Assembly (NCBI GenBank): GCA_903839965.1
Contig: CAIMEK010000219.1
Coordinates: 1 to 6,605 of the forward strand
From: an uncultured Acetobacteraceae bacterium
GTDB lineage: Bacteria; Pseudomonadota; Alphaproteobacteria; Acetobacterales; Acetobacteraceae
Direction of reading: 5' to 3'
DNA: 6,605 nt
In this document: piece after piece, positions 1 through 5,052 of the stretch
Layout of the letters: every line of letters starts with the position of its first letter
Position numbering within the stretch: the first letter of the stretch is position 1
The notes under the pieces: model-generated
Told to the model about the DNA's origin: nothing
The model's database searches: none
What the model saw: only the letters and a program-made list of their open reading frames with translations
Made by a program: the position numbers and the translations under genes

Positions 1-1
1 C

Positions 2-424
2 ATCCAGGCGCAGATCCTCAGGCTCATGCTGGAACTCAAGGAACGTCTCGGCGCAGCGATCCTGATGATCACCCACGACCTTGGCGTGGTCGCGGAAACC
101 TGCCAGCGGGTGATCGTGATGTATGCCGGGCGCAAGGTGGAGGAGGCGCCGGTGCTCGACCTGTTCGACCGCCCGCTGCACCCCTACACGCGCGGATTGC
201 TGGCCTGCATTCCCCGCCGCCGCGCCGGCGCCGCCCGCACGCGCCGCCTGCAGGAGATCGCCGGCATCGTGCCCGATCTGCGCACGCCCATTCCGGGCTG
301 TCCGTTCGCCCCGCGCTGCGGCTTCGCCACCGACCGCTGCAGTGTCGAACCGCCGCCGCTCGACGAGCATGGCGGCGGCCACGTGGTGGCCTGCTGGCAC
401 GTCGAACAGGTGCTCGCCGCATGA
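2..424 (+). CDS. ABC transporter ATP-binding protein, DppD/OppD-like (5' truncated, C-terminal part)
   Basis: This is the C-terminal 140 residues of a peptide-type importer ATPase; the frame is open from base 2, so the gene begins outside the window. Walker A, Q-loop, signature and Walker B all lie upstream. What remains starts just after the D-loop with IQAQILRLM, then the H-loop MITHDLGVV with its switch histidine, then VIVMYAGRKVEEA, which couples to the oligopeptide C-terminal domain (RPLHPYTRGLL). The tail has four cysteines in the pattern GC-PFAPRC-RC-AC, typical of DppD/OppD. Such cysteines hold an iron-sulfur cluster in some Dpp importers (from memory of recent structures; not shown here). 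In the cell it would sit on the cytoplasmic face and pair with the next ATPase. Its TGA overlaps the next ATG (ATGA), implying coupled translation. The family is clear; the substrate (dipeptide, oligopeptide, nickel or other) is not. Confidence 0.93.
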   Translation: MQAQILRLMLELKERLGAAILMITHDLGVVAETCQRVIVMYAGRKVEEAPVLDLFDRPLHPYTRGLLACIPRRRAGAARTRRLQEIAGIVPDLRTPIPGCPFAPRCGFATDRCSVEPPPLDEHGGGHVVACWHVEQVLAA

Positions 425-1386
425 CCGCGCCCGTCGCCCTGGTCGAAGACCTGACCATGCACTTTCCGGTGCAGCGGGGCCTGCTGCGCCGCACGGTCGC
501 GGTGGTCAAGGCGGTGGATGGCGTCTCGCTCAGCATCGCGGCGGGCGAAACCCTGTGCCTGGTTGGCGAGTCCGGCTGCGGCAAGTCCACGGTCGGCCGC
601 CTGATCCTGCGCCTGCTGCAGCCCACGTCCGGCCGCATCGAACTGCGCGGCATCGATGTCACCGCCCTCGGCGAACACGCCATGCGCAGCCATCGGCGAC
701 ACGCGCAGATGATCTTCCAGGACCCTTACGCCTCGCTCGATCCCCGGCTGCCCGCCGGCACCATCGTCGGCGAACCGCTGGAGAATTTCTCCACCCTGAA
801 ATCCGCCGCCCGCCGCGAACGCATCGTCGCACTGCTCGAACGCGTGGGGCTGCGCGCCGACGCCATGCACCGCTACGCCTTCGAGTTCTCCGGCGGCCAG
901 CGCCAACGCCTCGGCATCGCCCGCGCGCTGGCGCCCGACCCGGGCCTGATCGTGGCCGACGAAGCGGTGTCCGCACTCGACGTTTCGGTGCAGGCGCAGG
1001 TGCTCAACCTGCTGATGGACCTGCAGGAGGAGCGCGGCCTAGCCTACCTGTTCATCAGCCACGACCTCGGCGTGGTCGAACACATCGGCCACCGCATCGC
1101 GGTGATGTACCTCGGCCGGATCGTCGAGCTGGCGCCGAAGGAAATCATTTTCGCCACCCCGCTGCACCCCTACACCGAAGCGCTCATGGCCGCCGCCCCC
1201 GTGCCGGACCCGCGGGCCAAACGCGAGCGACTGGTGCTGGAAGGCGACATCCCGAGCCCGATGGCCCCCCCGCCGGGCTGCCGCTTCCACACGCGCTGCC
1301 CGCTGGCGGTGGCGCGCTGCAGCGAGGAAGTGCCAGAACTGCGCGAACTGAACCCCGGGCACCACGTCGCCTGCCATCTGCGCTGA
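421..1386 (+). CDS. ABC transporter ATP-binding protein, DppF/OppF-like
   Basis: Complete 321-residue ATPase of a peptide/nickel-type importer, of normal length for DppF/OppF. It hydrolyses ATP as the second half of the nucleotide-binding pair that drives solute uptake. Visible motifs: Walker A GESGCGKST (49-57), Q-loop glutamine 100 in IFQDPYASLDPR, signature FSGGQRQRLGIARAL (156-170), Walker B LIVADEA (176-182) with catalytic E181, D-loop SALD (184-187), and H-loop SHDLGVV with H214. The oligopeptide C-terminal region follows (PLHPYTEALM, 248-256), then cysteines 287, 293, 300 and 318 in the same spacing pattern as the upstream ATPase. Walker B has Ala where many relatives have Pro (DEAVSALD), a common variant. 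The ATG at 421 is inside the preceding stop; a weak AGGTG lies 7 bases before it. No permease genes are in view; they should lie upstream of the window. Confidence 0.97.
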   Translation: MTAPVALVEDLTMHFPVQRGLLRRTVAVVKAVDGVSLSIAAGETLCLVGESGCGKSTVGRLILRLLQPTSGRIELRGIDVTALGEHAMRSHRRHAQMIFQDPYASLDPRLPAGTIVGEPLENFSTLKSAARRERIVALLERVGLRADAMHRYAFEFSGGQRQRLGIARALAPDPGLIVADEAVSALDVSVQAQVLNLLMDLQEERGLAYLFISHDLGVVEHIGHRIAVMYLGRIVELAPKEIIFATPLHPYTEALMAAAPVPDPRAKRERLVLEGDIPSPMAPPPGCRFHTRCPLAVARCSEEVPELRELNPGHHVACHLR

Positions 1387-1445
1387 GGAACACCCGCGCG
1401 GCGGGGACGGACTGCGTCGGTATCCTCGAGCCCATGCGATAAGGA

Positions 1446-1540
1446 AGGCGAGGGCTCTGCCCTCGACCCGCCAAGTCCGGCGCGCGCCTTCGCGCGACGG
1501 GCCGGGAGGCCCTTGGATCCCTTTCGCTTTCTTCTTTTTC
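1446..1540. repeat. Palindrome-rich intergenic element (REP-like)
   Basis: The gap between the convergent ATPase and binding-protein genes holds several stems. CGAGGGC (1449-1455) pairs with GCCCTCG (1459-1465) around a 3-base loop. CGCGCG (1481-1486) pairs with CGCGCG (1491-1496) around a 4-base loop. GGGCC (1499-1503) pairs with GGCCC (1508-1512). An outer CCAAG (1471-1475) can pair with CTTGG (1512-1516) as an alternative. The order GGGCTCTGCCCTCGACCCGCC, then CCAAG...CTTGGATCCCTTT, resembles intergenic elements I recall as abundant in Acetobacteraceae genomes. Only one copy is in this window, so its repeated nature is inference from memory. Confidence 0.45.
1499..1540 (+). terminator. Possible terminator of the ABC ATPase operon
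   Basis: A short GC stem (GGGCC 1499-1503, loop GGGA, GGCCC 1508-1512) is followed on the + strand by a pyrimidine tract at 1518-1541 that includes TTTTT (1535-1539). The stem is only 5 bp and the T-rich part starts several bases after it, so this is not a textbook intrinsic terminator. Its place between two convergent genes makes a terminating role plausible in either direction, helped by the stems at 1449-1465 and 1481-1496. Confidence 0.35.
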
Positions 1541-3049
1541 TTACTCCGGATGCATCCCCCGCACCCGTATCACCCCGTCCGGGTACGGCACGAACCCGGA
1601 GAGTTTCGTACTGGCGGCCCAGAGCCAGTTGTAATGGTAAAGGAACAGGTAGGGTCGGTCCTTGAGGTAGATCGCGGCGGCTTCGCGGTAGAGTTGCACG
1701 CGTTCGGCGGTATCGATGGTGGTCGTTGCCTGCGCGAGCAGCGTGTCGAGGCTGGCGTTCTTGTAGAGGCCGCGGTTCAGGAATCCGTCGCTGGCCACCC
1801 AGATCGAGATGTTCTGGTCCGGATCGGGGCGTCCGCTCCATATGGCGAACACCGCCTGGAAGTCGCCGCGGTCGGCGGCGTCGAACAGCGACACCGCCTC
1901 CATGGGTTGCACTTTCATGTCGAACCCCGCCTCGGCGGACATCGACTGCAGCACTTCGCCGATCTGCACGCCGACCGGGTCGTTGGCGATGCGCAGGGTG
2001 AAGCTCGGGTGCGGTTGGCCGGCCTGTTTGAGGAGCGCTTTCGCCCGGTCCACGTCGCGGTGCGGCACCGGGAAATTGGGATCGAAGTAGGTGCCGCCGA
2101 TCGGTTCGGGCTGATTGTCGGGCGCGTAGGCGCCGTTGAACACCACCTGGTTGAGCGCCTCGCGATCGATCGACGCCTCGAACGCCTCGCGCACCAGCGG
2201 GTCGCGTCCGATCGGATTGTTGGCGGCAGGGCCGTTGTTCAGGTTGAACTGCAGCACCTGGTAGCCGAGTCCGGGTTTGCTGACGATCTTCAGTTTCTGG
2301 TCGGCGCGCACGGTGTCGAGGTCGGTCGGCGCCACCCGCTCGATCAGGTCGAGCTGGCCGGTACGCAGGCCGATCAGCCGCAGGTTCGCGTCCGGCATGG
2401 AGACGAACTGCACCTCGTCGAACCCCACTTTCGACGGATCCCAGTAGGTGGCGTTGCGGCGCAGGGTGATGCGATCCTGGGCGACGCGGCGCACGAAGGA
2501 ATAGGGACCGAGACAGGACGGGGATTCGGTGGGTTTGTCGCCGGCCGCGGCGGTCGCCTGCGGGGCCAGCATCATGCCGGGTCGGTCGGCCAGCAGCATC
2601 AGCAGCGGGGCGTAGGGCGCCGACAGCTCGAAGCGTACGGTCTCGGGATCGACCACGCTGACGCCGGTGATCGGCTGCAACTGCTTGATCCGCCGGGACG
2701 CCGGCGAGGTCTGGTATCGAGCAAAATTCCATTTCACCGCCGCGGCGTCGAACTTCTCGCCGTCGTGGAAGGTGAGCCCCTGCCGCAGTTTTACTGTCAG
2801 CGCCTTGCGGTCGTTGGACCATTGCCAGCCCGTCGCCAGCACCGGCACGTAGTTCAGGTCGGGGTCGATATCGACCAGTTTGTCGCAGATGGCGCCGGTG
2901 ATCTGCAGCGCCACGAAGCTCCCGCTCGCCTCGGGGTCCAGCGTGTCCGGGTCGGCCACCAGGCCGATGCGCAACGTCGTCGCGGCGGCGGGAGCGGCAA
3001 GCGCACCGAACAGGGCGGCGAGCAGTCCCAATCGTTTCAGCACGCTCAT
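1541..3049 (-). CDS. ABC transporter substrate-binding protein, family 5 (peptide/nickel type)
   Basis: Periplasmic ligand-binding protein of a Dpp/Opp-type importer, 502 residues, normal for SBP_bac_5. The start at 3049 is chosen because AGGAG stands 6 bases before it; an in-frame ATG at 3079 lacks such a site and would add ten charged residues before the signal peptide. Residues 1-23 form a signal peptide (basic MSVLKRL, then a hydrophobic Leu/Ala stretch ending PAAA before TTLRIG). There is no lipobox cysteine, so it should be soluble in the periplasm. Family marks include RIGLVADPDTLDP (27-39), the hallmark LTVKLRQGLTFHDGEKFDAAAVKWNF (84-109), GPYSF (181-185), RRNATYWD (197-204) and PLVREAFEASIDREALNQVVF (284-304). 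It runs convergent to the ATPase genes and divergent from the lactonase-like gene, and is probably a partner of the importer. The substrate is not deducible; peptides, opines, glycosides and others use this family. Confidence 0.95.
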   Translation of the reverse strand: MSVLKRLGLLAALFGALAAPAAATTLRIGLVADPDTLDPEASGSFVALQITGAICDKLVDIDPDLNYVPVLATGWQWSNDRKALTVKLRQGLTFHDGEKFDAAAVKWNFARYQTSPASRRIKQLQPITGVSVVDPETVRFELSAPYAPLLMLLADRPGMMLAPQATAAAGDKPTESPSCLGPYSFVRRVAQDRITLRRNATYWDPSKVGFDEVQFVSMPDANLRLIGLRTGQLDLIERVAPTDLDTVRADQKLKIVSKPGLGYQVLQFNLNNGPAANNPIGRDPLVREAFEASIDREALNQVVFNGAYAPDNQPEPIGGTYFDPNFPVPHRDVDRAKALLKQAGQPHPSFTLRIANDPVGVQIGEVLQSMSAEAGFDMKVQPMEAVSLFDAADRGDFQAVFAIWSGRPDPDQNISIWVASDGFLNRGLYKNASLDTLLAQATTTIDTAERVQLYREAAAIYLKDRPYLFLYHYNWLWAASTKLSGFVPYPDGVIRVRGMHPE

Positions 3050-3055
3050 CTCTCG

Positions 3056-3060
3056 CTCCT
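3056..3060 (-). promoter_or_regulatory. Ribosome binding site of the solute-binding protein gene
   Basis: AGGAG on the - strand, 6 bases before the ATG at 3049. It decides the start: the upstream in-frame ATG at 3079 would place this sequence inside the coding region, ahead of the signal peptide. Confidence 0.8.
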
Positions 3061-3159
3061 CATCGCGGCGAGCGTTCACTGTGGTCCGCTGCGGGCGCGT
3101 TCGGCAAGTGCGTGAACGGGCTGGCCGCGCGCAGTCCCTCCAGCCCAGGCGCCGCCGAC

Positions 3160-3180
3160 GGTGCCGGCCAGGCCGGCGCC
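3160..3180. promoter_or_regulatory. 21-bp imperfect inverted repeat, candidate operator
   Basis: Left arm GGTGCCGGCC (3160-3169), centre A (3170), right arm GGCCGGCGCC (3171-3180). The arms are complementary at 9 of 10 positions, and the odd pair is a G-T wobble. It lies 111 bases before the + strand start at 3049's side and 130 bases before the start at 3310. It could be an operator for a dimeric regulator or simply a product of high GC content. Confidence 0.35.
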
Positions 3181-3210
3181 ACCACCACGTCGAACCCTTC
3201 GCTCATCTCC

Positions 3211-3231
3211 GCCGGATCGGGCCGATCCGGC
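3211..3231. promoter_or_regulatory. 21-bp perfect inverted repeat, candidate operator
   Basis: Left arm GCCGGATCGG (3211-3220), centre G (3221), right arm CCGATCCGGC (3222-3231); all ten base pairs match. It sits 78 bases upstream of the lactonase-like start codon and 161 bases upstream of the binding-protein start codon. Nine bases of the right arm, CGATCCGGC, recur at 3277-3285. There is no T-tract on either side, and the site lies between divergent genes, so an operator is more likely than a terminator. No regulator gene is in the window. Confidence 0.5.
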
Positions 3232-3276
3232 AAAGACACAAGCCTGCCCTCTGGCCTTGCCGCGCGCGATGGCCCA

Positions 3277-3285
3277 CGATCCGGC
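3277..3285 (+). promoter_or_regulatory. Repeated half-site of the 3211-3231 palindrome
   Basis: CGATCCGGC repeats the right arm of the perfect palindrome 54 bases downstream, about five DNA turns, and stands 12 bases before the Shine-Dalgarno site of the lactonase-like gene. It could be a secondary binding half-site; a chance 9-base match in GC-rich DNA is possible. Confidence 0.25.
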
Positions 3286-3296
3286 CCAGTGCAGAC

Positions 3297-3302
3297 GGAG
3301 GA
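3297..3302 (+). promoter_or_regulatory. Ribosome binding site of the lactonase-like gene
   Basis: GGAGGA, 7 bases before the ATG at 3310. This strong site fixes the start and rules out the longer in-frame opening at 3112, whose extra 66 residues are low-complexity and lie in the divergent control region. Confidence 0.85.
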
Positions 3303-3309
3303 ATGTGCC

Positions 3310-4248
3310 ATGTGGGAACCCAGCGCGCGCTACCCCGATCCGAACGTGCGTCCTCTCGTGCCTGAATTCGCTCGCTACCGGCTGGCGCTGGCCTCGGTGG
3401 AGCGGCTCCATACGGGCTGCCGCTGGGCGGAGGGGCCGGTGTGGTTCGGCGATGGCCGCTACGTGCTGTGGAGCGACATCCCGAACAACCGCATCCTGCG
3501 CTGGGACGAAGAAACCGGCGCGGTCGGCACCTTCCGCAAGCCCTCCAACAACGCCAACGGCAACACCCGTGACCGCCAGGGCCGGCTGGTCACCTGCGAA
3601 CACGATGCCCGCCGCGTCGCCCGCACCGAATACGACGGCGCCATCACCGTGCTGGCCGACCGTTTCGAGGGCAAGCCGCTGAATTCGCCGAACGACGTGG
3701 TGGTGAAGTCGGACGGCAGCATCTGGTTCACCGACCCGACCTACGGCATTTTGCATTGGTACGAAGGCCACCAGGCCGCCTCCGAGCTGGCGCCGGCGGT
3801 CTACCGCGTCGATGCGCAGAGTGGCGTGGTGACGAAGCTCGCCGACTGCTTCGCCCAGCCGAACGGGCTGGCCTTTTCGCCCGACGAGAGCGTGCTGTAC
3901 GTGGTCGACTCGGCTGCGGTGCCCACCCGCAGGCTGCTGGCCTTCGACGTGGTGGACGGGGTGCGGCTGGCGCGCGAGCGGGTGTTCATCGATGCCGGGC
4001 CGGGCGGTTCGCCGGACGGCTTCCGCGTCGACGTGGCCGGCAATTTGTGGTGCGGCTGGGGCAATTCGGCGGAACTGGACGGCGTGCGCGTGTTCAACCC
4101 GGCGGGCGTGCCGATCGGGCACATCACGCTGCCCGAGCCCTGCGCCAACGTGTGTTTCGGCGGCCGCCACCGCAACCGGCTGTTCATGGCCGCCTCGCAC
4201 GGCCTGTATGCTTTGTATGTGAACACGCAGGGTGCGGCAGGGGGCTGA
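3310..4248 (+). CDS. SMP-30/gluconolactonase/LRE family protein
   Basis: A 312-residue six-bladed beta-propeller enzyme of the SMP-30 family, which opens sugar lactones or related cyclic esters using one divalent metal ion. No signal peptide, so cytoplasmic. Key family sites are in place: E41 in GCRWAEGPVW (first metal ligand), N128 in LNSPNDVVVKSDGSIWFTDPTYG, N185 in FAQPNGLAFSPDESVLYVVDS, and D236 in GGSPDGFRVDVAGNLWCGW, matching the Glu-Asn-Asp metal set and the extra Asn known from human SMP-30. The NRILRWDEETG and NANGNTRDRQGRLVTCEHDARRV segments are typical of bacterial gluconolactonases. The final blade closes with NRLFMAASHGLYAL. It is first gene of a probable operon; the AIM24 gene starts 5 bases after its stop. 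The true substrate (gluconolactone, another aldonolactone, or a different ester) cannot be read from the sequence. Confidence 0.95.
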   Translation: MWEPSARYPDPNVRPLVPEFARYRLALASVERLHTGCRWAEGPVWFGDGRYVLWSDIPNNRILRWDEETGAVGTFRKPSNNANGNTRDRQGRLVTCEHDARRVARTEYDGAITVLADRFEGKPLNSPNDVVVKSDGSIWFTDPTYGILHWYEGHQAASELAPAVYRVDAQSGVVTKLADCFAQPNGLAFSPDESVLYVVDSAAVPTRRLLAFDVVDGVRLARERVFIDAGPGGSPDGFRVDVAGNLWCGWGNSAELDGVRVFNPAGVPIGHITLPEPCANVCFGGRHRNRLFMAASHGLYALYVNTQGAAGG

Positions 4249-4253
4249 TCGAC

Positions 4254-5024
4254 ATGGAAACGCGTGTCGTCGGCACGACGATGCCGGTGCTGGAAGTGGG
4301 ACTGGAGCCGGGCGAGGCGGTCGTCGCCGAGGCCGGCGAAATGTCGTGGATGACCCCCAATGTCGAGTTGCGCACCACTACCTCGGCGGCTGGCGCGCGC
4401 GGGCTGTGGGGCGCGGTGACGCGGGCGATTGCCGGCGGCGGGTTGTTCATGACCGAGTTCTCCGCCGTCGGCGGCCGCGCCGCGGTGGCCTTCGCGGCCA
4501 AGGTGCCGGGGGCGATCCTGCCGATGCCGGTGGCGCCGGGCGCCGGCTACATGGTGCATCGCCACGGCTTCCTGTGCGCGACCTCCGGCGTCGAACTGGC
4601 GATCGGCTTCCAGCGCTCGCTCGGCGCGGGCCTGTTCGGCGGCAGCGGCTTCATCATGCAGCGGGTGTCGGGCAGCGGCACCGCCTGGCTGGAGCTGGGC
4701 GGCGAAATCGTCAACCACGAGCTGGCGCCCGGCGAGGAACTGCTGGTGCATCCCGGGCATGTCGGCATGTTCGAGGAACGGGTGGGGTTCGACATCACCA
4801 CCATCCGCGGCATCGCCAATGCGCTGTTCGGCGGCGAGGGGCTGTTCCTGGTGCGGCTGACCGGGCCGGGGATGGTGTGGCTGCAGACGCTCACCATGCC
4901 GGGGCTGGCGCATGGGCTGGCGCCCTATCTGGGGCACGACACCCCATCGGCCGCCCAGGCGGCCACCACCACCGAGGCGGGCGTGGCCGGGGCGGTGCTG
5001 AACAGCATCTTCGGCAAGTCGTAG
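4254..5024 (+). CDS. AIM24 family protein (TIGR00266/DUF124)
   Basis: A 256-residue protein of the AIM24 family, named for a yeast mitochondrial protein needed for inner-membrane organisation; the bacterial role is unsettled. No signal peptide or membrane span is evident. Family marks: AEAGEMSWMTPNVELRT (25-41), GGGLFMTEFSA (61-71), PGAILPMPV (85-93), GFLCATSGVELAIGFQ (105-120), GSGFIMQRVSGSGTAWLELGG (130-150), LAPGEELLVHPGHVGMFE (157-174), DITTIRGIANALFGGEGLFLVRLTGPGMVWLQT (180-212). A G-x-G-(L/F)-F/I...G-x-G-x-x-W-L pattern recurs along the chain, consistent with the repeated beta-sheet layout of this family. The ATG at 4254 is 5 bases after the lactonase stop, with AGGGGG 9 bases upstream that lies within the lactonase end, so translation is probably coupled. 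The open frame extends far upstream but only by overlapping the lactonase gene. The C-terminal 30 residues are Ala/Thr-rich and poorly conserved in character. Confidence 0.93.
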   Translation: METRVVGTTMPVLEVGLEPGEAVVAEAGEMSWMTPNVELRTTTSAAGARGLWGAVTRAIAGGGLFMTEFSAVGGRAAVAFAAKVPGAILPMPVAPGAGYMVHRHGFLCATSGVELAIGFQRSLGAGLFGGSGFIMQRVSGSGTAWLELGGEIVNHELAPGEELLVHPGHVGMFEERVGFDITTIRGIANALFGGEGLFLVRLTGPGMVWLQTLTMPGLAHGLAPYLGHDTPSAAQAATTTEAGVAGAVLNSIFGKS

Positions 5025-5052
5025 CGCAACCTTGTCCCCGAGAGGACTTTTC

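Larger units (their letters stand above)
3050..3309. promoter_or_regulatory. Divergent intergenic control region
   Basis: This 260-base gap lies between the start codons of the - strand binding-protein gene and the + strand lactonase-like gene, so it must hold or abut both promoters unless transcription reads in from outside. I could not pick convincing -35/-10 boxes by eye in this GC-rich stretch. It contains two 21-bp inverted repeats and one repeated half-site, listed separately. Short open frames cross it on both strands; none shows good evidence of being a gene. Confidence 0.6.

Noticed and set aside
1387..1445. A possible small RNA or peptide gene just after the second ATPase gene.
   Set aside because: No promoter, ribosome site or convincing fold could be seen in the 59 bases.
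1170..2822. A 550-codon - strand open frame overlapping the binding-protein gene and the end of the second ATPase gene.
   Set aside because: Out-of-frame shadow of two real genes that also crosses the convergent spacer.
1550..3115. A 521-codon + strand open frame opposite the solute-binding protein.
   Set aside because: The - strand product has a signal peptide, ribosome site and family 5 motifs; the + product is His/Val/Gly-rich with no domain.
3112..3309. A 66-residue N-terminal extension of the lactonase-like protein from the ATG at 3112.
   Set aside because: GGAGGA before 3310 gives a better start; the extension is low-complexity and covers the divergent control region.
3756..4253. An upstream extension of the AIM24 frame.
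   Set aside because: It would overlap most of the lactonase gene and lacks family similarity; the family N-terminus begins at 4254.
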